Shown here in pieces: positions 10,495 through 21,240 of a DNA stretch of 64,000 bases (positions within the stretch are counted from its first letter, which is position 1; the number at the start of each line of letters is the position of its first letter). The position numbers and the translations under genes are program-made. This stretch comes from Fomitopsis serialis (lineage: Eukaryota > Basidiomycota > Agaricomycetes > Polyporales > Fomitopsidaceae), in assembly GCF_022376445.1 (NCBI RefSeq), contig NW_025954964.1, forward strand, positions 744,001 through 808,000. The letters are read 5' to 3'. The notes below the pieces were generated by a model. It saw nothing but the letters and a program-made list of their open reading frames with translations, had not been told where the DNA came from and made no database searches.

Positions 10495-11781
10495 ATGTCC
10501 GAGCACGTCGAGTTCAAGGGCTACGCCCTCACCGGTCAGTGCCGCCATTCCCCACAAGCGAAACCGACTGACCTGCGGCGCGCACAGACCCGAAGCACTG
10601 GAGCGACCTCAAGGTGACCTCCTTCCAGCCGAAGACGTTCGCCGCCGACGACGTCGAGATCGCCATCACGCACTGCGGCGTGTGCGGCTCGGACGTGCAC
10701 ACGCTCACGCAGGGCTGGGGCGAGTCCCACCTCCCGCTCGTCGTCGGGCACGAGATCGTCGGGAAGGCCGTCCGCGTCGGCGACAAGGTCGCGGGGATCA
10801 AGGTGATGCGATGCGGTTTGTGCTCGGAGACGTTGGGAGCTGACGCGTTTGAAGGTCGGCGACCGTGTCGGCGTCGGCGCCAAGATTGGCAGCTGCATGG
10901 AGTGCAGAGCTTGCAAAGAAGGATACGAAACTACTGCCCGAACGGGATCTCGACTTACGTGAGTGTCCCTACGCCGTAAGACGTGTATGTCATTCTGACC
11001 GAATTCGCAGAACTCGGAGTACCCGGACGGCGTCGTCTCGCAGGGCGGGTACGCGACGGCGATCAGGGCGCACCAGCAGTTCGTCTTCCCCATCCCGGAC
11101 GAGATCGAGTCGCGCCACGCGGCGTCCATGCTGTGTGCGGGTTTGACGGTGTTCTCGCCTCTGAAGACGCACGGAGCAGGCCCGGGCAAGAGGGTCGGCG
11201 TCGTCGGCATCGGCGGGCTGGGCCACTACGCGCTGCTCTGGGCGAAGGCTATGGGCGCGGAAGTGTACGCGTTCACGCACGATGAGAGCAAGATCGCCGA
11301 CATTGAGAAGATGGGTGCGGATGTCATCGTCAACACGGGCGAGAAGGTAGGCTGCATAGTGAGGATTCGGACAATGAAGTCTAGACTATTTTGTGAGGAC
11401 TACCACAAGCCGTTCGCGCACAAACTGGACCTCATCATCTCGACCCGCGACTCATACGGCTCTGACGCGCAAGGGGTACTCGACGAGTACCTGTCGATGC
11501 TCTATGTGCACGGGAAGTTTATCACCGTTGGACTGCCAGACAGCGACAGTCCTCTCCCGCGGATACACGCAATGTCGCTCGCAAAGCTGGGGTGTCTGAT
11601 GGGAGGCAGTTCGATTGGGAACAAGAAAGAGGCTCTCGAGATGCTGGAGCTGGCGAGGAGCAAGGGGATCAAACCGTGGATCGAGGAGATGCCGATGAAG
11701 GACTGCAAGAAGGCGGTGGAGGGGGTGAAGGCGAACCGAGTGCGGTACCGGTATGTGTTGACGCAGGACATCGACAACTGA
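10495..11781 (+). CDS. Zinc alcohol dehydrogenase, cinnamyl-ADH/ADH6 type, copy 2
   Basis: Second member of the tandem pair, with the same predicted NADP(H)-dependent alcohol/aldehyde activity. It starts MSEHVEFKGYALT and has introns at equivalent places: before DPKHWSDLKV, an extra one near 10803-10854, one before NSEYPDGVVSQGG and one near 11347. Zinc ligands are in GVCGSDVHTL, VGHEIVG and GSCMECRACKEGYE, and the nucleotide-binding motif is GIGGLGHYALLWAKAMG. It ends RYRYVLTQDIDN. One base is missing near 10930 in the structural zinc lobe (a run of three A where four are needed to read YENYC). The two copies are clearly homologous throughout but have diverged in the cofactor loop (AFALEPEKF versus AFTHDESKI), so substrate or regulation may differ. 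Confidence 0.88.
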
Positions 11782-12394
11782 GGCGGGTGGAGTACGCGTC
11801 GCACGGTCGCCAGGTCGGCTTACGTCGTTACATGTATAGCCAGTGAGTTTCGTATGCATGTGGATTTGTTCTACTGGGCACGACGTCGTGCGTCACGGTG
11901 TGCTCGGACACTCAGATGGCGGTGGCAACTTGAAACAGCGCGGCGACCACAGATTGGCTCGCCGATCGATCGTGATGTCATCTGGAATGCCGCGTTGGTG
12001 GCGCGGCGCCGCTCCGCAACGCCACCAGCAACCATGGCCGCCACGTGAGCCTCGAGGGTACGCACCGTCATCGGGTCCGGTCCGGTGCTGAGTACATACG
12101 TCTACCAGCGGAGATATAGCTGCTGCAGATAGTACGCCAGAGCAGCGCGTGGTGGTCCTAACACGTCATCGGCGCGCCAACTTCGCAGCCCAGCGCGTTG
12201 ACCCACGCGATGACGTCTCCAGTTGCCTGTTGGGTGCAGCGTCCGCGCGGCACCCGACGCACAGGCACAGCTGCACAGCGTCTCCCGACCTCCAAGACTC
12301 GCGCAGCCTGATTAACCGTCCCGGTGCGTATCTGCAACCTTTCACACACGTTCATACCCCCGCACATCACTACTCCTAACACACGCAACGCACC
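11782..12394. other. Intergenic region
   Basis: No gene recognised. It presumably holds the ADH copy 2 terminator and the promoter of the Gly-rich gene, including a pyrimidine-rich leader just before 12395. Confidence 0.4.
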
Positions 12395-13307
12395 ATGACA
12401 TTTCTATCCGGTCGCCGCACAGGCGCACCCCTCGACGCCGCGCTCAACGCAAACCCATGGCCCAGAACGCGCTCGCGGGAGCCAGCGCGGGATACTCGGG
12501 AGCAGGCATGGCCGGCGGCAGCATGAACCCTATGGACTACGCCGCGGGCGGCGCAAATCCCGCTAACTATGCAGGCGGCGCGAATATGGCGAACCCGTAC
12601 GCCGCAGGAGGCAACTACGGAGGTGGAGGGTATGGAGGTGGAGGTGGAGGGTACGGGGGTATGGTGGGAGACGGCGAAGAGCGTACTCGACGAGCTATGC
12701 AAGCGCGCCTGGAGCCATTGGTCCAGGATGGGGATGGGGATGGGCGCGGGAATGCAGGGTGCGGAATGCAGGGTGCTGGATGCAGGGCGTTGGGATGCAA
12801 GGCGCAGGGATGCAGGGCGTAGGGATGCAGGGCGCGGGAATGCAGGGTCCTGGAATGCAGGGTACTGGGATGCAGGGCGCTGGAATGGGCGGAGGAATGC
12901 CTACTCCCATCGTTATCCAACCTCCGCCTGCAACAGGCTTCGGCGGTGCCTACCAGGGCGCAGGAGGGGCAGCCTACCCCGGCGCCATGGGAGGCGCGTA
13001 CGGAGGCGCGTACGGTGGGACGCCCGCTGTCGGTGCGGGTGCGCTTCCAGGAGCTGGGATGGCGGGCTATCCCATGGATGCGATGGGCTACGGCGCTGGC
13101 GGAGGCGGCGCGTACGGCGGAGGCGCATATGGCGGAGGCGGAGGTGCGGGCGGCGCGTACGGCGCGTACCCGGGGTACGCAGGGCAGTACGGCGGCGGCG
13201 TCAACCAGACGAGCATCCCGCCCGGGAGCACGGTGCTCATTCGCGAGCGGGCGTCGCCGAGGAGGAGACCGAGACATCGGCGGGCGAGGAGCTACGACTC
13301 GTATTGA
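12395..13307 (+). CDS. Glycine-rich low-complexity protein with GMQGx repeats
   Basis: The proposed start at 12395 (MTFLSGRRTGAPLDAALNAN) continues after a one-base correction into NPMAQNALAGASAGYSG. The body is Gly/Ala/Tyr/Met-rich (GGNYGGGGYGGGGGGYGG), followed by tandem five-residue units of the form GMQG+A/V/P/T. A GGAYGGAYGG region comes next, and the tail GSTVLIRERASPRRRPRHRR ends ARSYDSY. The C-terminus is strongly basic (Arg-rich) and looks like an RNA-binding or nuclear segment. There is no RRM or other folded domain. Frames change several times inside the repeat, consistent with missing bases in G runs. If 12395 is wrong, the ATG at 12457 is the next candidate. Function unknown; a phase-separating RNA-associated role would be inference only. 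Confidence 0.65.
12749..12881 (+). repeat. 15-bp tandem repeat encoding GMQGx
   Basis: Nine consecutive units close to GGNATGCAGGGNGCN, each 15 bp, encode the pentapeptide GMQG followed by A, V, P or T. Units one and three are 14 bp long, so as written they shift the reading frame relative to the other units. The array is the only clear minisatellite in the window. Confidence 0.75.
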
Positions 13308-13770
13308 GGAGCCCGAGAAGGATGGGAAGGCGCGATCGCCGGTTGCTTGCTGGACTGAGCAAGGAGGAGAGGTACTTCTGCTGAAGAGACTTTGGATTTG
13401 AGGACCATCTAATGTATGCGTATTTGGAAGACCTATACCCTACGTCAGCACACCTATAACCATGAACTCAGCTATACCATACCATGCATACCACTACACA
13501 CTGCACGGCTCGTGAAATTCTTGTGAACAAGTCGCGACGGTGGCACCCGTTCTGCCATCAGGAAGTCTCATACTCATCTTGTGACTACCAGTTCCAGCTG
13601 TCAACTGCCTGTCTCAGTTCTTCGTGTGATGTCCAACCTCAGGACAGGACAACAACTGCCTTCAGTGTACAAAGTTTCCCAGCCCAATACCATATACAAC
13701 ATATACAGCACTACACACAACGTATAACGGATAGCCGCTGACGATGCAAAAACGCATTCCCAACGCCGGT
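13308..13770. other. Convergent 3' region
   Basis: Lies between the Gly-rich gene and the 3' end of bleomycin hydrolase. AT-rich stretches with repeated TATAC/CATA motifs suggest untranslated and polyadenylation sequence. No gene seen. Confidence 0.4.
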
Positions 13771-15671
13771 CTATGCCAGTGCGCCCTGTAGGCAGCGACC
13801 CATAGTCAGCAGCCAAGTCAACCATGTGGACACACATAACATACCATCGGGTCCCAGAGAGGCAGAAGCGTCCTCTCGCCGCTCTCATACACCTTCACGA
13901 GCTCCTTCGGCGCGAGCGCCTTCGGGACCACGACCTGGTACACGAACCTACCGAGCCCCTCACGTCAGCTCCCGCCCCGCCGCGCAAATGGAACGAAAGG
14001 GCAAGACGTACTGCTCGAACCACTCGTCGGTCATGAGGTAGTACCCCTTGTCGCCGCTGGCGTCGCCCCACGAGTTCTCGATCTTGTACCGGAGCGGCTT
14101 GCCCGCGGCGTCGAGGTGCACGCCGGAGATGACCATCGCGTGCGTCATCGCGGACTCGCCCGTGCGCAGCCGGTCCGCCTTGCTCATCCCGAGCTTGATG
14201 TCGAACGCGTTCTACGGCGCCCGCACGTGAGAGGGGCAGATGAAATGGAGGGCAAGAGCTAAGCGCACCTCGTACTCGAAGAGGTTGAGGTCCATGATGC
14301 CGTCCTGGCGCTCGAGGAACTTGCCCACGTCGCAGCCGAAGAAGACGGGCTGCCCGGCCTTGACATCTTGACGACGGCGTTCTTGAGGTCGTTGATCTCG
14401 GTGTTCACGTCTGACGTGAAGGGTCAGCTTGCGGCCGGGAGGGATGGTGAACGCTGCTACGCACAGAGCACCTCACGCCCGCCCCAGACGTTGCCCAGCT
14501 TGTCGACGGAGTAGAGCTTGCCGAATTCGTTACGCGGGTCGTTGATCAGCGAGAACGAGTCCGACGGCTATGTGCACGCGACCAGTCAGATCTCGCTCGT
14601 CTCCCTCTAGTGGGTCACACGTACCGCATACTTGTCGTACGCGAACGTCTTATAGAACTCGCTCGGCGTGCCCTCCCAGTGCCCCGCCTTGCCGTCCTTG
14701 TCGTAGTAGTCCCACACGAACTTGTCGTTCGCGCGCGGCGGGACGCCCAGCGTCGCGGTCATGATCGTGTACACCTCCTTCATGAGCTCCTCCTTCTTTG
14801 CGCGGAGTGTGGTCATGATCGCGGCGTCGGAGAGCGAGGAGTCCGCGCGCAGCGACGCGTGGAGTGTGCGCAGGATGAGGGAGTGCTCGCGGAGCTTCGT
14901 CTTCAGCAGGGTGTTGAGCGGGCTTGAGGCGGAGGAGTGCTGGGACTCGGGGAAGACGGCTTGTGGTACGACACCGTAGTTCTGGGCAAACGATGAGTGG
15001 CAGGATGGCGCGGGAGCCGAAGAAAGTACCTCGAGAACGTTGACGACCATGTCCCACTGACCACCGTCGCTGATGAGATCCTGCGATGTGTGGAAGACGA
15101 TTCGATCGTCGACTGGAAGGTCCGCATGCTGGATCGACAGCTCCAGGAAGTAGTTGCACTTGTTCAGCTTGTCATAGAAGAACAGGTAGGACTGCAGGAC
15201 CCATGCGTCAATGTCGCACGACACGAAACACTAGGCCAAGTCCACTTGCCTGCGACAGCTGGAAGTCGTCCAGGTTCAGCTTCTTCATGACGTTGTAGCG
15301 CAGGACATTCGTGGTCGCGAACAGCCAGCACCGGCCCGACGACTTCTGGTTAGTGACGGGGCCGGTCTTGAAGTCGAGCTGGGTGTTGAAGATGTGGGCA
15401 TCAGCGACCTTCGCCGACCGGCTGAGCAGAGCACTCTGGATCTCCGAGTTGTGCAGGACGGTGCGGGTCAGCTGGAGCTTGGGCTGGGAAGCGACCTGTT
15501 GTTCCCAGGAGTCGAGGTTCGCAAGCGACAGGGAGCCGTCCTGGGAGGTCGCGGCACGGAGATGGAGGGAGGAGAGCGAGGCGGCGACGTGGTCCACCGT
15601 CGCACGCTTCTCGTCGTGCGCTTCGGCGGCGGCGGGGGGGGGGCGGCGGGCTTGGACGGCTGGGCACCCAT
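13771..15671 (-). CDS. BLH1: Bleomycin hydrolase / cysteine proteinase 1 (peptidase C1B)
   Basis: Cytosolic papain-like aminopeptidase that forms a hexameric barrel and hydrolyses peptides, homocysteine thiolactone and bleomycin. The nucleophile is in NQKSSGRCWLFA, the catalytic His in TGESAMTHAMVISGVH and the Asn in KIENSWGD. Other family blocks are SYLFFYDKLNKCNYFLE, FVWDYYDKDGK and DPRNEFGKLYSVDKLGNVWG. The true end is a 15 bp exon at 13771-13785 after an intron at 13786-13844, giving the conserved DPMGALA terminus. The intron at 15192-15249 has a GC donor (cag|gcaagt) and joins LSQ to SYLFF. The start MGAQPSKP at 15671 is reached only if the run of ten G at 15634-15643 has one extra base, and one base is also missing near 14366. 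The start GAQPSK fits an N-myristoylation signal. Confidence 0.93.
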
Positions 15672-16400
15672 GCTGGCGATATCGAGGGACAGGAGGGAGC
15701 GACATGGTCCCGAGCGACCGCTTATATATCGCACTCAGCCCGAAATGGCGTTGAGATAGCGGCACTGCGGCAATATGAAAGCGGTCAGTCTCGCAGTCAC
15801 GATCCGGAGAGTCGCTACTCACGGAGGCTGCCAGATAGAGCCGGTTCTCCCATTGGCTTGGACGCCGACAAGTACATGCGCTCGATATGTACCCCTGGCG
15901 GCATGCTGGGCTTTGTCAGGCTGCGTATATTGGGCTGAATTCGGTGCCTCAGTATGCTCTGAGTGGCAGCTTGGTGGCAGCGCTGAACGTATTTAGTGAC
16001 TCGAGCCAAACTCGACCCATTACACTGATGCGGTACGCAGCGGCGCGCGATCAAATGCCTGGCACCATCTTGGAAGGCGATGGCGTTGGGCGACACTTGC
16101 TTCCGTTGCATCTGCGCAGACGCCGCGTACAAAGATAATGCATTGTCCGTACGGGGAGATGTGTGTAGCAGCGAGTTTGCGGTGCAGATGAAGTCGTGAA
16201 GCTGTGTAATCCTCGACGCCGGCGCGGCGAGATCTTTGTCGGAGCGCTGATGTCGAGTAGTACTTCTTCTGAATCAATGTAACCCCCATCGCACGCACCC
16301 TCGACCATATTCTTCTGCAAGACTTCAGCCCGACGAGAAACAACCATTCACGACCTCTGCGGCACATCTGATCCTGTCGTCGTTGTCGAGCGGTCTCGCA
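15672..16400. other. Divergent promoter region, BLH1 / RabGAP
   Basis: Two divergent genes start on either side. Apart from the TATA box noted for BLH1, no gene or strong motif is evident. Confidence 0.4.
15721..15728 (-). promoter_or_regulatory. TATA box of bleomycin hydrolase
   Basis: On the minus strand TATATAAG sits about 50 bp before the proposed start codon at 15671, which is close but possible for a short fungal leader. Confidence 0.45.
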
Positions 16401-18781
16401 ATGTCCGAGGGACCCCACGCCGGGCAGGAAGACCCGGAGGAAGAGGTCAAGACACCCACACCGTCGACGGCCGTCACGGCACATTCTCCGACTTTAGATG
16501 AGCTACTTTCGCCGATAGAGCCCACAGGCCGCTTCCCCACCCGCGAGTCTGTCGCAGGCTCCGACGTGACGGATGACGAGAACCGCTTCTCCACCGTCGC
16601 CCTCAGCAGTGCCCGCCAGAGCTTCGAGTCGGCACAGATATCATCCATTCCAACGAGGAGAACGAGGACAAGGAGGAGAAGGAACACGACAACCGACGGG
16701 ATACCATCGCGTTCAATGGACTACCCGATAGCAAGCAGCCAAGTCGCCATCCGCGACCACCGTGCTCTCGGCACACAATGTACCCTATATGTCACAGGTG
16801 GACCAGGAAAGGGAGGAGGACGGAGACGACGAGACCCCCTCGAAGAGAAGCAGTCTTCAGAAGGTGCAGGAGGAATTCGCGCGCAAGCAGCAGGATCTGC
16901 AGGACCGCTACGATGAAGAGAACTCGGTGGACTGGGGTGAGCTTGCTGCATGCTTGAGGTTGTTGCCTGTCTGAGCATACCTTTTGGCAGACTTCTGGGG
17001 CAACGTTGTGTCGGGTGAGTGGTTCGTTGTCTGGTAGAGCGTTCATCAACTGACCGGGGACAAGCTGCTAGACTATCAAAAATTCGCTTCTGAACATCCA
17101 GAAGAGCTTGCTTCAGCCATAGGGCGTGGTATTCCGAAGACCATCCGGGGAATGATATGGCAGCTAATGTAGTGCGCCTTCGTCGGCGGTCTGTTACCTC
17201 TGTGCTCACCGCTCATACGCACATAGGACTGCATCCAAAGACACTGACCTCGAGAATACGTATGTGCGCCTTCTAAAAGAGACGAGTCCGCATGAAAAGG
17301 CCATTACTCGAGATCTTGGAAGGTGCTGTGGTTTAGGACCGTTTTGCTATGTCAGTCTGACCCGATGGCGCAGGACATTTCCGCATCACGCATTCTTCAC
17401 CGACGGTCGCGGCATCGGCCAGGAGAACTTTTCAATGTCTGAAGGCATATTCACTGTGCGTTCGATCCTCCAGTCTGTAAGACGCCGCTCATGTTTCGAA
17501 GGTATGATACACAAGTCGGCTACTGCCAAGGACTGCCTTTCGTTGCAGCAGTACTCCTTCTCCACGTGAGCGCACCCAGTACCCCAGTGACTGACCTGCA
17601 CTCACCTACGCGCAGATGCCGGATGAGGAGGCATTCTGCCTGCTCGTCAGACTATGTATTCATATGATATGAGGGCATTTCTTACCTGAGATGCCAAGCT
17701 ACAACTCCGTCGTGAGTCTGTCTCCCCGGAATCCTATTTTCGCTGATGATTTTCCTTCAGTTCAGGTACTCATCACTCTTTCGGTTGACACCACACGTCT
17801 GATCAGTCTGATACTAGTTTGAGAAACTTATCGAAGAGATGGCTCCGGTGCTCATTTCCATTTCCTGAGGCAAACATCAAGTCGAGCATGTACGCATCAC
17901 AATGGTTTCTGACGATGTTCAGCTATCGGTGAGAAACGTGTCCCATCACCGAATCAATACTGAATTCCGCTCAGCTTCCCCATGAACGTCGTCTTCCGAA
18001 TATTCGACAACGTGTTCGCAAGCGGCATCGAGGCGCTCTTCTCGTTCAGTTTCGTCCTACTCCTGAAGAACGAAGAGGCACTCCTTAACCACACCTTCGA
18101 CAAGCTCGTATCGTTCCTGAACACGAAGGTCTTCGACGTGTATAGGGTACGTCGCCCCATCTGATCCAATCGCCGCCGCGATCCATGGCCTCCCCAGGTA
18201 GATCCTCCAACGCCGGATGACGAGTCGGAGAGGAGAAGAGGAACGGGAAATATGACGTCGACCGCTATGTGGAAGATGCGTTCGCGCTGAAGATCAGCTC
18301 GTTCATGCTGGACTCCTATGCGCAGGAGTACGAGGAGCTCATCCGGACGCGAAATCAACACGCTATCGAGATGGATGCGCTTCGCGCAAGCAATAGGAAC
18401 TTGTCCGCCAAGTGTGAGTGCTCGTATTATGTGTAGCCTCATGAGGTTGTCATGTCCTCCATAGCAAGCAACTTGAGTCCAGTATGGGGCAGATAAACAC
18501 CGAGCACTGTGAATTACTGGTGAGTACGACTTCCCTTAGGCTTGACATGGTCATCTCATTCATCATTCGCCAGAACGAGCTCGTGAAAGCGCGGTTGAAG
18601 CACGAAGAGCTCGAGTCCGAGCTTGTCCGGTATAAACTGCTGTAAGCCAACGACGCTTCGGACATTATTTGGGGTCTCATCGGATGCCAGATACGCCGAG
18701 GCCATGCACCAAAGCGAAGATGCCATGTCGTCCCATCGAATATCACTCGCCATGAAGAGAAGCAGCTCAAACGGCGGTTGA
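16401..18781 (+). CDS. GYP5: TBC-domain Rab GTPase-activating protein, Gyp5-like
   Basis: Gyp5-type proteins accelerate GTP hydrolysis on Rab GTPases in ER-to-Golgi and exocytic traffic. The N-terminal 170 residues are acidic and disordered, with a short coiled coil before VDW. The TBC domain starts at DFWGNVVS and YQKFASEHPEELASAIGRGI and continues into PKTIRGMIWQLM. The arginine finger is in AITRDLGR followed by TFPHHAFF, and the glutamine finger in VGYCQGLPFVAAVLLL. Later blocks are SSMYASQWFLTMFSYR and FPMNVVFRIFDNVFASGIEA. A C-terminal coiled coil (YVEDAFALKISSFMLDSYAQ, then HEELESELVRYKLL) follows, ending SSSNGG. Many introns are present. Single bases are missing at about 17428 and 17439 and at several points between 17640 and 17860. 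Conservation of all catalytic blocks argues for a working gene with sequence errors. Confidence 0.85.
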
Positions 18782-19485
18782 CCCCTTCCCCTCCCCTTCC
18801 CGATCGTCAGGTAATGTTCGCAATGTTTTGTACTCGCAATCATCGTTCCCGTATTTTGCTGTAACACTGGACGTCTGTATTCTCCGCATATGTTAACTAA
18901 GGTATATCACATCTGCAGATCATGTTCCCTCGCCGGTGTAAGTCGTCTTGTGTGAGGCGGTTGAACGTTGTCTGTAGGTCTACGGGCGTAGCATGCACTG
19001 ATCAAGAAGTTAGAATGGTCGTGACAGTAAACAGATGTTCTTCAAACTCTGAAACCTACTACCGATTTCTTTTTGACTGGTGACTGAGTTGGAATAGCTG
19101 GTGTCATGATCGCTCGAAGGACGCATACGAGTGAGTGTTGATGACTTCGATACTGAACAGAGTGGCATCCATACCATTCTCCGCATTCAACATGTGGAGG
19201 AGCTTGACGCATGTACAGGCAGGGATTTCCACAGCTTCCGGGAGTGGAGCTGACCGACATATGGATGACCGAGCGGGTCCATAACAGCGAGGATAGGACC
19301 AATACAGCGTTTCTCTGTCGACTCCTTTACTACTACATACACCACGGGTAGAGGTATGTCCACTCCATGCATTGCACAAGACGGATACCGATAATAAATT
19401 AGGTATCGGCCTGCTCGCGAACACTGCTCACTTGTGATTGGTTAGCAGCAAGACGACGTCAAAATGAACATCATACTTCACCGGT
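18782..19485. other. Convergent intergenic region
   Basis: It lies between the RabGAP gene and the 3' end of the first unknown-family copy. No supported gene; small open frames on both strands lack motifs. Confidence 0.4.
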
Positions 19486-20211
19486 CTAGATGAATCCTGC
19501 CTGTACAGAAGGCTGCCATTCATCCAATATTACCCGGATGTCTTCATCGTGCACTTCGATGTTGTTGGGATGCGAGTGCGCGACTAACGCCGGGACGCCT
19601 CGCAGGGCCATTAGTGCGGGGCCTGCCGAGGCCTTTACGGCGGGATCACGAAAGAGCATCCCAGTAACACAGGTGAAGACGTCGCTTTCACATTCAGCGT
19701 ATCTCCTCAATGCCTCCGGCCGGACGTGACCCGCAAGCCAGTGCTGCAAGTACTTCAGGGTGGTAGACAGGAGGACATTCTCCGTGAGCCACATCCGGGA
19801 GAAGCAGGTGTATCCACCGAGCGTACGACTGTGTACAATCTCGAACAAGGACGCGATGTCATCCAGAGACGGCCCGTTCTCCACAGGTTGGTCTAAGTGT
19901 GCTATGCGGCCGAGCCCTTTGGAGTACCCGCGCAACCCGTCGTAGTCATTGAAAGGGCCACGAGCTGGCGTCCGTTGGGGAAGGGCTGGTCATCAAAGTC
20001 GATGCGCAAGTATGTCCAGTTTTGCCACTCCGGATGATCCATGCGTACGTCACGCTGACCATGAGGAATTGGTGCGTAATCTGCCCAGATGCGTTTGCGA
20101 AGAGCTGAGTGGTCGGTCAAGGACGTGGAAGCTTTCCATGGCGACAACGGGGCACGCCTGATCGAGTCGGAGGAGTTGTGAACGGCGCGCGCAAAGTCGA
20201 TGAGCAGACAT
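19486..20211 (-). pseudogene. Unknown ~235-residue family, copy 1, frame-disrupted
   Basis: Homologous over its whole length to the intact copy at 21241-21948. Shared blocks include HNSSDSIR, WTYLRIDFDDQPFPNGRQL, QPVENGPSLDDIASLFEIVH, RTLGGYTCFSRMWLTENVLL, HDEDIRVIL and the C-terminal AGFI. The coding frame changes at least four times between 19920 and 20211 relative to the intact copy, so as written no full-length protein is made. The similarity also extends about 60 bp upstream of the start codon (a GCATGCTGCC block at about 20253 versus the same core at 21989), showing a segmental tandem duplication. Because conserved neighbours also carry single-base gaps, I cannot tell a decayed duplicate from sequence error; four or more breaks in 300 bp favours decay somewhat. 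Confidence 0.7.
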
Positions 20212-21240
20212 GGTCATCCACACCAATTTGAAGCGCTCTGGCAAGGATGGATGGCATGCTGCCGAGCTCGTCGAAGGGTTGAACGTAGAAGTGGCGGCTG
20301 AGTATAGCGGAACCGTGGGTCTTTTTAGCTGGTCCCTTATGCTGTGCATTGAATGGCCGTGCGCACAACATGCTGCATCGAACTCTATGGGCCTACGTGA
20401 ACTGATAGGTAACAGCGTCTGTCCACCAGCCACGCTCGAATCCTCGCAGATCATGCGATAAGGCAGTCCACCGCACACTAGGCCTCCTGTACCATGGCGC
20501 AGAAATAGGTCACATTTGGGGTTCGCATGTGGGGTTCTGATCCATTTGAATGTGTGCGCTTCTGAGTGGGTACCCACTGCTTCTGTAGCAGGTGCACTAT
20601 TGTCGGCCGTACTTCGAGAACACCTCTGACTGAGAAGATGAACACGAGTTCGAGCACGTTCAGTGGAGGCTTACTTCGCGGAGGCTCCCCGTTCTTCTTC
20701 CCGCATCTGCACTTGCACACGTCGTTTCCCGCTTCTCGAGAAGTAGTGAGTCTCCGCTGTGACCGTATATGTACGCGCATCAACGGTCTGCGACTCGGGG
20801 CGTCCATATGAGTCACAGGCATAGCACATATGAACCGGTCAACTTGGGTAATATCAACCAATACACACAACTGTCGACAGTACGAAGAGCGAAACGGGGT
20901 GATCACCGATCGCGCCGGACCAGTGTATGTAGGTGCTGGTACTATGAGTCTCATTAGGTCTCATTGAAGGCGGGCATGTCTGTCCGTGCACGCCTCAGAT
21001 ACAACAAAACTGAGCAGCCAGTGGGCAAGCATGAACCGATACGTGGGGATCCGGGGTCTCTCGACTATCGCCAAGTACATCTCGGCCCAGAGGTGTCTTC
21101 ACAACTCACATGCGGGCGACATGACAGAGACAGTCACGGTCGCTCCTAAGAATGATCGGTACTGTGCAGGTACTATGTATTGTTGTCAGTAGGAAGACGA
21201 GGTAAATCACTAGAATCGTACTTCACCCCGAGTGAGGATA
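20212..21240. other. Spacer between the two unknown-family copies
   Basis: About 1 kb. A minus-strand open frame at 20478-20954 (158 codons) has no recognised motif and a composition rich in Arg, Cys and Ser typical of chance frames. The first 60 bp repeat the upstream flank of the other copy. Confidence 0.4.

Noticed and set aside
12749..12881. Regular direct repeats considered as a CRISPR array
   Set aside because: Units are contiguous without spacers, only 15 bp long and encode a peptide repeat in a eukaryotic gene.
12615..13277. 220-codon minus frame rich in Arg, Ala, Pro and His
   Set aside because: It is antisense to the Gly-rich repeat gene; the composition is what GC-rich Gly codons give on the opposite strand.
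20478..20954. 158-codon minus frame between the tandem unknown-family genes
   Set aside because: It has no homology to either copy and no recognisable domain, so it is not reported as a gene.
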